From Hyphomicrobium sp. MC1 (GTDB lineage Bacteria > Pseudomonadota > Alphaproteobacteria > Rhizobiales > Hyphomicrobiaceae): a stretch of DNA of 64,000 nt. A program made the position numbers and the translations under genes. How positions within the stretch are numbered: position 1 is the stretch's first letter; every line of letters begins with the position of its first letter. The notes under the pieces are model-generated. The model had not been told where the DNA came from. It saw only the letters and a list, made by a program, of their open reading frames with translations, and did no database searches. Location: assembly GCF_000253295.1 (NCBI RefSeq), contig NC_015717.1, positions 3,472,001 to 3,536,000 of the forward strand. The letters run 5' to 3'. Positions 16,983-24,422 of the stretch are shown piece by piece.

Positions 16983-17417
16983 ATGCAAATCGGCGTTGAA
17001 ACGTCAAAGGCCGTGGACCAGCGGCGTGTGTTCGTCATTGATGATGATGAAATCACGCGCGCTGCATTGCAGTTCATGCTGCACGATGAAATCGAAACTC
17101 ATGAACTCTCAAACCTTGAGGAAGCTTACGATAAGGGCGTCGACTGGCTGAAGCCCCACGTCGTGCTTCTGGGTGTTTCGTTCCTGAGCGAGAGGGGCGT
17201 CGGACTTGTCCAAGAGATAATGACAAAGTTTCCGGACGTCCGGGTCCTCATCGTCTGCGAGAAAAAAGACGAAGCGATGGCGATTGAAGGAATGAAGGCC
17301 GGAGCACACGGCACACTCGTCAAGCCGCTGACGCTCGAGTCGGTTCGCAAGAAGGTCGATACGGTCCTCGGCCGAGGGGGCGGCGCGCCGATCATTCAGC
17401 TCGGAATGCTCAAGTAA
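16983..17417 (+). CDS. Degenerate response-regulator receiver protein
   Basis: 144 residues with a CheY-like fold and no output domain. The acidic pocket is present (VIDDDE, Asp20-22) and the switch lysine is present (LVKPL), but the phosphorylated aspartate is replaced: the strand-3 segment reads HVVLLGVSFLSERG, with Gly64 where Asp is expected. So it should not be phosphorylated in the normal way and may work as a protein-protein adaptor. It is the first of four plus-strand genes under a sigma-54 promoter divergent from nifH copy 1, which ties it to nitrogen fixation. No histidine kinase is nearby. The partner is unknown. Confidence 0.85.
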   Translation: MQIGVETSKAVDQRRVFVIDDDEITRAALQFMLHDEIETHELSNLEEAYDKGVDWLKPHVVLLGVSFLSERGVGLVQEIMTKFPDVRVLIVCEKKDEAMAIEGMKAGAHGTLVKPLTLESVRKKVDTVLGRGGGAPIIQLGMLK

Positions 17418-17429
17418 GGCGCGCGGACT

Positions 17430-17873
17430 GTGACGACGGTCATCTTTTATCAAAAGCCCGGTTGCGGAACGAACGCCCGCCAGAAGCGCATGCTCGAAGC
17501 CGCGGGGCATGAGGTCGTCGCTAAGGATCTGCTTTCGGAACCCTGGACCACAGAGCGGCTGCGCAGCTTTTTTGGCGATATGCCGGTCACGTCTTGGTTC
17601 AATCCCGCGGCGCCGCGCATAAAGTCGGGAGAGATCAAGCCTCAGTCCTTCAATGATGAAGCAGCGCTGATATTGATGCTCGCAGATCCGCTTCTTATTC
17701 GGCGGCCGCTGATAGAGGCAGATGGCCAGAAGTGCGCCGGCTTCGACAGAGAGCCCGTCGTATCGCTGCTGGGTAACCACCTGACCGGAGAAGACGTCCA
17801 GAGCTGTTCGCGCCATGATCAGGCGACGCAGTGCCCCGACCCACGCACGCCCCAAGACGGTCAGCCGTCATGA
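17430..17873 (+). CDS. ArsC-like nitrogenase-associated protein (NifO-like)
   Basis: 147 residues. TTVIFYQKPGCGTNARQKRML carries the ArsC/thioredoxin-fold cysteine (residue 12); RPLIEADGQKCAGFD is the ArsC-type substrate region. This matches the nif-linked ArsC-like family (NifO of Azotobacter), whose role is unclear and has been linked to molybdenum partition between nitrogenase and nitrate reductase. The start is GTG at 17430. The last 30 residues are low complexity. Its stop overlaps the next start (ATGA). Confidence 0.85.
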   Translation: MTTVIFYQKPGCGTNARQKRMLEAAGHEVVAKDLLSEPWTTERLRSFFGDMPVTSWFNPAAPRIKSGEIKPQSFNDEAALILMLADPLLIRRPLIEADGQKCAGFDREPVVSLLGNHLTGEDVQSCSRHDQATQCPDPRTPQDGQPS

Positions 17874-19510
17874 CAGAAGCTGCCACACGTGCACTGAGCC
17901 GCTCAGAGACCGCTGTGGCTTATCACGCACGCACAAAGCACAGCCTTAGACGATATGCTTCCGGTCCGGAGACGCTGGACTGGGATGCGCAGCCCAATCC
18001 GTTTCGCGAATTCGAAGGATGTGACCGCGTTGCGCTGGAGCTCATGTCCCAACAACCGAATACCACCTATCGGCAGCTTTATGATCCCACGAGTACGGCC
18101 GTTACGCCGCTGACGATTGAATCGGTGGCCTCCCTGCTCGAGCTTTCCATGGCGCTCTCGGCCTGGAAGGAACAGGGGCCAGATCGCTGGGCACTGCGCT
18201 GCAATCCATCTAGCGGAAATTTGCACCCGACCGAAGCCTACGTACTTTCACGCGACGTTCCGGGTCTTGATGACGGGCTTTATCATTACGTCTGTCGCGA
18301 CCATATGCTTGAACGGCGATGCCGCTATGAAAAGACGACGGCGGGAGAAGCTCGTCTTTGGATCGGGTTTTCATCGATCCATTGGCGAGAAGCATGGAAG
18401 TATGGCGAGCGTGCATTCCGCTACTGCCAGCTCGATATCGGACACGCGCTTGGGGCGCTTCGCTACGCAGCCGCCGCTCTCGGATGGACGGCGAAACTCG
18501 TTGATCTCGGCTCAGATGAACTTGCTAAATTGATGGGCCTTGATCGCAGGAACGACTTCCGCGGCGCCGAATCTGAAGAAGCCGATCTTGTGCTCGCTAT
18601 AGAACCGCATCGCGGGTCTGGATCGGATGCAGTCCATCAAGCGGTCACAGTGGAATCACCGGCGGCTCAATGGATGGGCCGTGCCAACGTCCTCGATCTC
18701 CATCCTCTCTACCGCTGGCCCATCATCGATGACGTGAGTGTTGCCACGCGCGGGCGTGGCGCCGATGAGTCATTATTGGAGACAAAAGCTTACCCTCCAA
18801 TTGGGGACGCACCAGACGTTCAAGCGGCGACTATTATTCTCAATCGCCGCAGCGCGCAGCGTTTCGACCCAAAATTCAAGATGAGCGCCGGCACCTTCTA
18901 CCAAATCTTGGATTCGCTACTTTTTCGACCGTCCATGCCCTGGGATGTTTGGGACTTCCTACCGCGCGTCCATCCAATCTTTTTCGTTCACCGCGTCGAA
19001 GGTATTGAACCGGGCGTTTACGCTTTACCGCGTCGCGAAGCTGCCATGCCCCTACTGCGGCAGCAGCTTCATTCCGATTTCCGCTGGGACCGGCCTTCCC
19101 GTTGTCCCGCTCACCTCCCCTTCTTTCGACTTGCAGCCGCCGACTGCCGGGCCATCGCAAAAACGGTAAGTTGCTATCAAGCGATCGCAAGCGACAGTTG
19201 TTTCTCCCTCAGCATGCTCTGCGAGTTTCACTCGATCGTTGAGCTGAACGCGTGGCGCTATCGTCAACTCCACTGGGAAGCCGGCCTGCTTGGACATATT
19301 CTTTATCTTGAGGCGGAGGCTCTTGGTATCCGTGGAACTGGGATCGGCTGCTTCTTCGATGATGCCTTGCATGAATTGCTCGGATTGAAGACTGACCAAT
19401 TCCAGGCTCTCTACCACTTCACGGTCGGACGCCCCATCGCGGACACGCGCATCCTGACTCTACCTCCTTACCCAGCGCGGAAGACAGATAAAGTCGAGCA
19501 TACAGCATGA
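17870..19510 (+). CDS. SagB/ThcOx-type nitroreductase-family protein, two domains
   Basis: 546 residues with two nitroreductase-fold halves. The first half has CNPSSGNLHPTEAYVL, the FMN-binding SSGNLHPTE motif of SagB-type oxidoreductases; the second half ends with EAGLLGHILYLEAEALGIRGTGIG, the typical flavin/dimer segment. SagB enzymes oxidise azolines in peptide maturation, but nif-linked copies have no peptide precursor beside them and no known reaction. The start overlaps the ArsC-like gene, and the end overlaps the rhodanese gene (ATGA), so the three are translationally coupled. I see no leader-peptide or cyclodehydratase genes, which argues against a peptide-modification role. Confidence 0.85.
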   Translation: MTEAATRALSRSETAVAYHARTKHSLRRYASGPETLDWDAQPNPFREFEGCDRVALELMSQQPNTTYRQLYDPTSTAVTPLTIESVASLLELSMALSAWKEQGPDRWALRCNPSSGNLHPTEAYVLSRDVPGLDDGLYHYVCRDHMLERRCRYEKTTAGEARLWIGFSSIHWREAWKYGERAFRYCQLDIGHALGALRYAAAALGWTAKLVDLGSDELAKLMGLDRRNDFRGAESEEADLVLAIEPHRGSGSDAVHQAVTVESPAAQWMGRANVLDLHPLYRWPIIDDVSVATRGRGADESLLETKAYPPIGDAPDVQAATIILNRRSAQRFDPKFKMSAGTFYQILDSLLFRPSMPWDVWDFLPRVHPIFFVHRVEGIEPGVYALPRREAAMPLLRQQLHSDFRWDRPSRCPAHLPFFRLAAADCRAIAKTVSCYQAIASDSCFSLSMLCEFHSIVELNAWRYRQLHWEAGLLGHILYLEAEALGIRGTGIGCFFDDALHELLGLKTDQFQALYHFTVGRPIADTRILTLPPYPARKTDKVEHTA

Positions 19511-20292
19511 AAAATCGTACCCCCTTTCTTTGCATCGATGTGCGAAAAGCGGAGGCCTTGCTCCGCCGTAACGACGTTGTTGTGCTCGACGTGCGCGACA
19601 TTGAAACCTTCAGGAAAGGTCATATTCAAGGCGCGCAGCACGTTTCAATGAGAAATATATCGAGCGTGATCAATGGAAGCGAAAAAAAAGCACCGGTCGT
19701 AATCTACTGCTATCGTGGCTTTGCAAGCCGGGAATACGCTCAGATGTTTTCCGATTTCGGGTTTTTGGAGGTCTACAGTCTCGATGGTGGCTACGAAGCT
19801 TGGCGCAACAGCCGCGATACGACGAGCGGCAGGGAAGACAAGTCTCTACAATGGTGGCTCGCGGAGCACGGGTTCCCCGTCGATGACGTCAACAGTATCA
19901 TTGCCAACAACACAACTCCACTTATGAAAGCCAGTCATCTCGGCGACAGCGAGATCGTTCGCAATCTCATCGCGGCCGGTGCGCGAATAGACGCACAAAA
20001 TACCGATGGCAATACTGCGCTGTGGCTTGCATGCGTCGGCGGCCACTTGAATATCATTGACATGCTTGCTGACGCCGGCGTTGACATCAATAATCGGAAC
20101 GACAATGGCGCTACCGCACTGATGTATGCGTCTTCGGCGAGCAAGGCCGACGTTGTTGCGCGATTGCTGGAAAAAGGCGCCGATATCACTGCGGAAACAC
20201 TGGACGGCTTTACCGCAATTGATATGGCTGCAACAATCGAGTGCCTCGAGCTGCTCCGGAATGCAAGAAAGACACTGGCCGTCCGGGCCTAA
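19507..20292 (+). CDS. Rhodanese-ankyrin fusion protein
   Basis: 261 residues. Residues 8-100 form a single rhodanese domain with the active loop CYRGFA (Cys68) and the ending LDGGYEAWR. A linker leads to three or four ankyrin repeats (TTPLMKASHLGDSEIVRNL, GNTALWLACVGGHLNIIDML, GATALMYASSASKADVVARL). The rhodanese domain could carry persulfide sulfur and the ankyrin part could bind a partner protein. It ends the four-gene plus-strand operon and is convergent with the SufT-like gene. Rhodanese-ankyrin proteins occur in other nif clusters; the receiver of the sulfur is not known. Confidence 0.88.
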   Translation: MKNRTPFLCIDVRKAEALLRRNDVVVLDVRDIETFRKGHIQGAQHVSMRNISSVINGSEKKAPVVIYCYRGFASREYAQMFSDFGFLEVYSLDGGYEAWRNSRDTTSGREDKSLQWWLAEHGFPVDDVNSIIANNTTPLMKASHLGDSEIVRNLIAAGARIDAQNTDGNTALWLACVGGHLNIIDMLADAGVDINNRNDNGATALMYASSASKADVVARLLEKGADITAETLDGFTAIDMAATIECLELLRNARKTLAVRA

Positions 20293-20303
20293 GCCAACCA
20301 GGT

Positions 20304-20660
20304 CTACATGAAGCCGAGTTCGAGCTTTGCTTCGTCCGACATTTTTGACTGCTCCCACGGCGGATCGAACACGAGATTGACTTTTACGTTCTGAATTCCT
20401 TCGATCTCATTCACGGCATTCCGCACCCAATTCAGCATCTCGCCGGCGACAGGGCATGCGGGCGCAGTAAGGGTCATGTCGATCTCGACAGATCCACTCT
20501 CTGTCATCTCGATGCGGTAAATCAGTCCGAGATCATAGACGTTCACCGGAATTTCTGGATCGAAAACGGTGCGTAAAGCTGCAACTATGGTCTCTGTTCC
20601 TGGCTGGCGAGCCGAATCCATTATTTGCGCATCGTTGGCGGTCGGTGTGCTCATGGACAT
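20304..20660 (-). CDS. SufT-like (DUF59/MIP18 family) Fe-S assembly protein
   Basis: 118 residues. DPEIPVNVYDLGLIYRI and TLTAPACPVAGEM with its conserved cysteine define the MIP18 family, which takes part in late steps of Fe-S protein maturation. Two start codons lie close together (MSMSTP). It is 85 bases after the TPR gene on the same strand and probably belongs to that sigma-54 transcript. In many genomes this protein is at the end of the suf operon; here it is 29 kb away from sufBCDS but in the same nif cluster. Confidence 0.88.
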   Translation of the reverse strand: MSMSTPTANDAQIMDSARQPGTETIVAALRTVFDPEIPVNVYDLGLIYRIEMTESGSVEIDMTLTAPACPVAGEMLNWVRNAVNEIEGIQNVKVNLVFDPPWEQSKMSDEAKLELGFM

Positions 20661-20745
20661 AGGCCCCTCGTCGTTGCAATCGTGATGCGGTCGCCATGCC
20701 GCTCTGATTGGGATCCTGCAAACGCAATGCCACGCTTCTAGTGGC

Positions 20746-21225
20746 TTAGTCCAAGGCTTCCGCCAGCGCGGAAATTACCGGCCACCCTACCACTCCAGTG
20801 GGATCCATTTCACGCAATTTTGCGAGCATTCTCTTGGCTTCATCGCGATTGTTCTGCTTGAGATTGATGAAAGCGAGAGCCTTGAGTGTGTAGAGAGCAA
20901 AGCGCGCGGCGCCCTCAGCCACGTCGCTTTCCGGCCGCCATTGGAGCCAATCATAACTCCATCCTGCTTGACTTGCAGCTTTCTCGAGGCCTTGCTCCGC
21001 CGCGACTTGGGCCTCTTCGAGATTTCCCCGATAGGTGTGGATTTTGTAGAGGCAAAAATAGATCGGAAGCACATCCGGAGCGGCTGCGAGCGCTTTGCGA
21101 AAAAGTGTATCTGCTCGGGCATAATCCTGCCGATAGGCCGCCACGCCCTGCTGAAGAAGCGCATTGATTGCTGCTGGCAAATCTCCAAAATTTATTGCTT
21201 CCGGCTCTACGAGTAGATCGGTCAT
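20746..21225 (-). CDS. TPR-like protein A, nif-linked
   Basis: 159 residues with helical tetratricopeptide-type repeats (YARADTLFRKALAAAPDVLPIYFCLYKI, GNLEEAQVAAEQGLEKA, and a third near NLKQNNRDEAKRMLAKLREMDP). It resembles the TPR protein at 29899-30435 in order and in segments such as RFALYTLKALAFINL versus RFFLFTLKGYAYLQM, so the two are paralogues. TPR proteins are scaffolds; a role in nitrogenase assembly is inferred from the NifA/sigma-54 promoter upstream and the place in the cluster. Confidence 0.8.
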   Translation of the reverse strand: MTDLLVEPEAINFGDLPAAINALLQQGVAAYRQDYARADTLFRKALAAAPDVLPIYFCLYKIHTYRGNLEEAQVAAEQGLEKAASQAGWSYDWLQWRPESDVAEGAARFALYTLKALAFINLKQNNRDEAKRMLAKLREMDPTGVVGWPVISALAEALD

Positions 21226-21280
21226 GTGGACCTCTGCAACGGCGCGCCAAATGCGCAGGACTTCCTATTCCAAGCCGCAA

Positions 21281-21295
21281 GCAAGAGGCGGGCCG
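21281..21295 (-). promoter_or_regulatory. Sigma-54 promoter of TPR A/SufT-like genes
   Basis: Minus strand CGGCCCGCCTCTTGC: GGC, G at position 7, and TTGC with correct spacing. The predicted RNA start is about 44 bases before the ATG at 21225. Confidence 0.6.
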
Positions 21296-21367
21296 CAGCG
21301 ACGCACGGTAAAGCCGAAGAAGATCCTGCAGCGCTCGTTTCTTCCGGAACAGAACCTGGCGTCGCGA

Positions 21368-21383
21368 TGTCAGAAACCCGACA
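21368..21383. promoter_or_regulatory. NifA site shared by TPR A and bolA
   Basis: TGTCAGAAACCCGACA (TGT-N10-ACA) lies 73 bases from the leftward and 77 bases from the rightward sigma-54 promoter. Confidence 0.75.
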
Positions 21384-21459
21384 TCGGACCGAGGCATCGT
21401 TCCTCCAATTGAGGGAGGATTCTTTGCGTTATCTCACGCCAGCCCGCCCGTTCGAAGCT

Positions 21460-21474
21460 TGGCTTCTACTTTGC
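21460..21474 (+). promoter_or_regulatory. Sigma-54 promoter of bolA-grx-ferredoxin genes
   Basis: TGGCTTCTACTTTGC has TGGC and TTGC with the correct spacing. The predicted RNA start near 21486 coincides with an in-frame ATG at 21487, so translation should start at the later ATG, 21508. Confidence 0.75.
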
Positions 21475-21507
21475 ATAGAAGCGACTATGGAACTTGGAGC
21501 GACCCTA

Positions 21508-21741
21508 ATGGCAATGGATGGACGCGAGATCGAGAAGCTCATCAAGCAGGCGTTTCCCGACGCGCATGTTGTCGTCATCGATATGGCAGGAGATGGCGAT
21601 CATTTTGCTGCTCGCGTTACATCTAGCGCCTTCAAAGGCAAGAACCGGATCCAACAGCACCAGATGGTCTACAGCGCGTTGAAAGGACAAATGGGTGGCG
21701 TTTTGCATGCCCTTGCTCTCGAAACATTGATCCCAGAGTGA
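21508..21741 (+). CDS. BolA-family protein
   Basis: 77 residues: DGREIEKLIKQAFPDAHVVVIDMAG..., then the BolA helix-turn-helix-like RIQQHQMVYSALKGQMGG. BolA proteins bind monothiol glutaredoxins through a shared [2Fe-2S] cluster and help in Fe-S maturation and iron sensing. The glutaredoxin partner is the next gene. The ATG at 21508 is chosen because it follows GGAGC at 21496 and lies downstream of the predicted RNA start; an ATG at 21487 is in frame but falls at the RNA 5' end. The 260 upstream in-frame bases are not coding in my view. Confidence 0.9.
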   Translation: MAMDGREIEKLIKQAFPDAHVVVIDMAGDGDHFAARVTSSAFKGKNRIQQHQMVYSALKGQMGGVLHALALETLIPE

Positions 21742-21793
21742 CCTGTCAGAACGGCGCATTTTGCAAACCGCATCCCGTGTGTGGAGAAAGCTT

Positions 21794-22129
21794 ATGATGG
21801 ATTTAACGACCGGACGCATCAAAGACCTCATCTCGGCAAGTGACGTCGTTCTCTTCATGAAGGGCGTGCCGACGGCTCCCCAATGCGGATTTTCCGCAGC
21901 TGTCGTGCAGATCCTATCAAAGCTCGATGTTCCGTTTGCCAGTATCGATGTCCTGTCCGACCCGGAAATCCGCGAAGGTATCAAGGTCTTTTCCAATTGG
22001 CCGACCATTCCTCAACTCTACGTCAAGGGTGAATTCGTAGGCGGCTGCGATATCGTGCGCGAGATGTTCCAAGCAGGCGAACTTTCGGCGCTTCTCACCG
22101 AGAACGGCATCCTGGCGACCGCGATATGA
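21794..22129 (+). CDS. grxD: Monothiol glutaredoxin (Grx4/GrxD type)
   Basis: 111 residues. The active site is CGFS at residues 31-34, in PTAPQCGFS, and WPTIPQLYVKGEFVGGCDIV is the glutathione-binding part. CGFS glutaredoxins carry [2Fe-2S] clusters between scaffold and target proteins, together with BolA. The start follows GGAGAAAGCTT. The stop overlaps the ferredoxin start (ATGA). A nif-regulated copy would serve the high Fe-S demand during nitrogen fixation. Confidence 0.93.
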   Translation: MMDLTTGRIKDLISASDVVLFMKGVPTAPQCGFSAAVVQILSKLDVPFASIDVLSDPEIREGIKVFSNWPTIPQLYVKGEFVGGCDIVREMFQAGELSALLTENGILATAI

Positions 22130-22482
22130 CGACGACCCTTGACGACGACGTGGTGGACGTTCCGCAAGTCTACAAACATCATATCTTCGCGTGCTTTACG
22201 CAGCGTCCACCCAATCATCCGCGAGGAAGTTGCGGAGCCGTCGGCGCTCAGCCGCTCTGGGATTACCTTAGCAAAGCGCTCGAAGCCGAGCATCTTAGCG
22301 ACGTCGGCTTTACCGCCGCTGGCTGCCTGGGATTTTGCCGGACTGGCCCACTCATGGTCGTCTATCCGGAAGGCATCTGGTACCGGCCGAGCACGGCCGA
22401 GGATATCGACGAAATCGTTCAATCGCATTTCAAGCAAGGTAAGCGGGTGGACCGTCTCGTAATGGTGCTGAGCAAGAATTAG
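22126..22482 (+). CDS. [2Fe-2S] thioredoxin-like ferredoxin (FeSI/Shethna type)
   Basis: 118 residues. Cysteine pattern: FACFTQRPPNHPRGSC (two Cys 12 apart) and later AAGCLGFCRTGP, the CxxxC of thioredoxin-like ferredoxins. Similar proteins (FeSI of Azotobacter) are encoded in nif clusters and are thought to pass electrons or to protect nitrogenase. It is coupled to the glutaredoxin gene by a four-base overlap. Confidence 0.9.
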   Translation: MTTTLDDDVVDVPQVYKHHIFACFTQRPPNHPRGSCGAVGAQPLWDYLSKALEAEHLSDVGFTAAGCLGFCRTGPLMVVYPEGIWYRPSTAEDIDEIVQSHFKQGKRVDRLVMVLSKN

Positions 22483-22487
22483 CCCCT

Positions 22488-22502
22488 AGGAGATTTTCTT
22501 GC
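22488..22502 (+). promoter_or_regulatory. Possible sigma-54 promoter before the DLH-fold gene
   Basis: AGGAGATTTTCTTGC has GG and TTGC at the right spacing, but the -24 block is poor and it begins just after the ferredoxin stop. No exact NifA site is close; the one at 21368 is over 1 kb away. Confidence 0.3.
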
Positions 22503-22566
22503 ATTTACTCTGCGTCCTCTATTTTTCCGGCTAACAAACTCACGCTGGATAGAAGGTGAAGGTCTC

Positions 22567-23340
22567 ATGATCGAGCTGACTGCAAGCGACGGACACAAAT
22601 TTCTCGCATACCGCGCCAATCCGAGCGAGACACCAAAAGGTGCCGTCGTAATCATCCAGGACCTTTTCGGCGTCAATCCGTGTATTCGCAAGACCGCGGA
22701 TCGCTTCGCCGCGAACGGATACGTCGCCATTGCTCCCTCCCTGTTTGACAGGGTAAGGCCCGACGTCGCGTTAGGATATGACGATGCAGCATACGCCGAA
22801 GGAATGTCTCTCGCCGAGCAAGTCGGAAAAGGCGACGCCATATCCGACATTCAAGCTACCGTTGATGCCGTTAAAGATGCCAGCAAGGTCGCGATCGTCG
22901 GTTTCGGTTGGGGCGGCTACTTGGCTTATGTCTCCGGGAACCGAGTGAACGGGCTTGCTTGTTCCATCGGCTATTACAGTGATGCTGTCGTGAAGGAGCT
23001 TAGCGCCAAGCGGAAAATTCCGACGCTCCTTCATTTTGCTGAAAGGGATTCGCGCTCTTCTCCCGACGAGGTCACGCTGTTTCGGGCTAGTCGTCCGGAC
23101 GTCAGCGTATTCACGTATCCGGCGGGGCACGGTTTCGACTGTGATGAGCAAATAGCTTACAGCAAGGGAGCGGCCCAGACAGCGCAGGAACGCACATCGT
23201 TCTGGGTGTCGCAATATGTAGAAGGGCAGCCGCCAGTTACTCTCAAAAACGCCGGTGCATATGCCCAAGCGAAATCGGACAAGAAGAAGCAAAAGAAGAA
23301 AAAGGATGACGGGGACGACCTTGGTCCGCCCATGGATTGA
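22567..23340 (+). CDS. Dienelactone-hydrolase-fold protein lacking the nucleophile
   Basis: 257 residues of the DLH alpha/beta-hydrolase family: IIQDLFGVNPCIRKTADRFA near residues 29-48, FAERD near 160 (acid), PAGHGFDCD near 190 (His). The nucleophile elbow, usually G-x-C-x-G-G, reads GFGWGG (residues 112-117), so Gly114 stands where the catalytic cysteine should be. The protein probably binds a ligand or partner instead of hydrolysing an ester. The C-terminus carries a lysine-rich tail (KKKQKKKKDDGDD) not seen in the usual enzyme. It follows the ferredoxin gene and precedes a small gene. DLH-like genes occur in other nif clusters with no known role. Confidence 0.85.
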   Translation: MIELTASDGHKFLAYRANPSETPKGAVVIIQDLFGVNPCIRKTADRFAANGYVAIAPSLFDRVRPDVALGYDDAAYAEGMSLAEQVGKGDAISDIQATVDAVKDASKVAIVGFGWGGYLAYVSGNRVNGLACSIGYYSDAVVKELSAKRKIPTLLHFAERDSRSSPDEVTLFRASRPDVSVFTYPAGHGFDCDEQIAYSKGAAQTAQERTSFWVSQYVEGQPPVTLKNAGAYAQAKSDKKKQKKKKDDGDDLGPPMD

Positions 23341-23396
23341 GTCCGCGCCGTATCGTTGAGCTCGTGCTGGCCTCTCTTCAACGAAAATTATAGATC

Positions 23397-23720
23397 ATGA
23401 AAGTGATTAGACACGATTTCGGCAAAGAGAAGCGTCTGATTACGCGGCGCTTTCGGCGCCTACTGCAGCTTGATGCCTTACACGAGGCCAATATCCGTGC
23501 AAATCCGCTTCCCTATCTCGAGCGTGCGAGCGAACGAATATACCAGCTGGAGAAGGTGCTATTCGAGGCTATCGAAGCGGCAAAACCCGCTCTTGGCGAC
23601 ACGGTTCCTACCGAGCGGATTGAAGTCGGCAATGGCGAATATCAGCGCCTTTTGTCCTGCTTTTCGATCGTCGAAAGAGGATTTCGCGAACTCGTGGCGA
23701 GTGACGACGAGTCGTCCTAG
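23397..23720 (+). CDS. Hypothetical helical protein, 107 residues
   Basis: A basic N-terminus (MKVIRHDFGKEKRLITRRFRR) and a helical remainder with EANIRANPLPYLERASERIYQLEKVLFEAIEA. I do not recognise the family. Its position after the DLH-fold gene suggests co-transcription with bolA and the others. It may be a nif accessory protein; no function can be assigned. Confidence 0.7.
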   Translation: MKVIRHDFGKEKRLITRRFRRLLQLDALHEANIRANPLPYLERASERIYQLEKVLFEAIEAAKPALGDTVPTERIEVGNGEYQRLLSCFSIVERGFRELVASDDESS

Positions 23721-23826
23721 ATGAGATTGCCTTTGCTCCAAATCGTTTGCCCGAAAAGCACCTCGTGCACATGGCGAATTGTCGAACACCCGCCAAGTCA
23801 AATCATTCGACTATGAAAATTCGCGT

Positions 23827-23841
23827 AGGCAAGAACTTTGC
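23827..23841 (+). promoter_or_regulatory. Sigma-54 promoter before the 23884 gene
   Basis: AGGCAAGAACTTTGC keeps GGCA, the G at position 7 and TTGC with exact spacing. A near NifA site (TGTCGAACACCCGCCA, one mismatch) lies about 36 bases upstream, which is rather close. The RNA start would be about 30 bases before the ATG at 23884. Confidence 0.55.
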
Positions 23842-23883
23842 TTGCCGTATGCCAGATCTTGCGCCAGACCGAGAGGACTTCAG

Positions 23884-24129
23884 ATGGCGATCGCCGAGGG
23901 ATTTTTTGTTGATTGGGATGGCAATACGCGCAGCACATTAGAACCGGGCGGCGGTTACCTATGTGAAATCGATCCCGTAGCGCGCTACGTGGCGATCACG
24001 ACAAAGACCGGCGCCGTGGTGCACGAAGGAACCTTCTACAAAAGTCTGGCCGAGATCGAGAAAGCAGGGATTCGCGCGCCGCTCGTACCGGCTTCACATC
24101 CGTGGGGGAAATGCGACGACAGGTTCTGA
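23884..24129 (+). CDS. Hypothetical small protein, 81 residues
   Basis: Starts MAIAEGFFVDWDGNTRSTLEPGG after GAGAGGACTTCAG. It has beta-rich composition (RYVAITTKTGAVVHEGTFYKSL) and no cysteine cluster apart from one Cys near the end. Not recognised. It has a sigma-54 promoter match directly upstream, so it is likely a nif-regulated gene, followed 27 bases later by another small gene. Confidence 0.7.
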   Translation: MAIAEGFFVDWDGNTRSTLEPGGGYLCEIDPVARYVAITTKTGAVVHEGTFYKSLAEIEKAGIRAPLVPASHPWGKCDDRF

Positions 24130-24156
24130 GACAACATATGTTGAGGAGATAAGGTC

Positions 24157-24399
24157 ATGCTTCCGACAACAATTCTCGTCAACGAAATCCCGCGTTACGT
24201 CGTTCGTCCGACAGACATGAAAGCCCTCAATCGCTTCATCAGGAACGGCAAAACCTATCTTCTCGCTGATGAACCCGAGGGCAAGATCACGCATCGCCAT
24301 GCCGATGATTTGGAATTGGCGAAATGGAAAAACGCTTTTGCGCTTCATAAAGCTTGGGGCGGCGACGACGAAGCCTTTTTCGGAGTTCCATCGGGTTAG
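24157..24399 (+). CDS. Hypothetical small protein, 80 residues
   Basis: Starts MLPTTILVNEIPRYVVRPTD after GAGGAGATAAGGTC, a strong ribosome site. Segment RFIRNGKTYLLADEPEGKITHRHADDLELAKWKNAF is compact and charged. Not recognised. It closes the plus-strand run and faces the globin gene. Confidence 0.7.
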   Translation: MLPTTILVNEIPRYVVRPTDMKALNRFIRNGKTYLLADEPEGKITHRHADDLELAKWKNAFALHKAWGGDDEAFFGVPSG

Positions 24400-24422
24400 A
24401 GGTGTTCCGCACATCGTTCTAA

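Noticed and set aside
21235..21254. GCAACGGCGCGCCA as sigma-54 promoter of the TPR gene
   Set aside because: Spacing one base short and too close to the start codon; the element at 21281 fits better.
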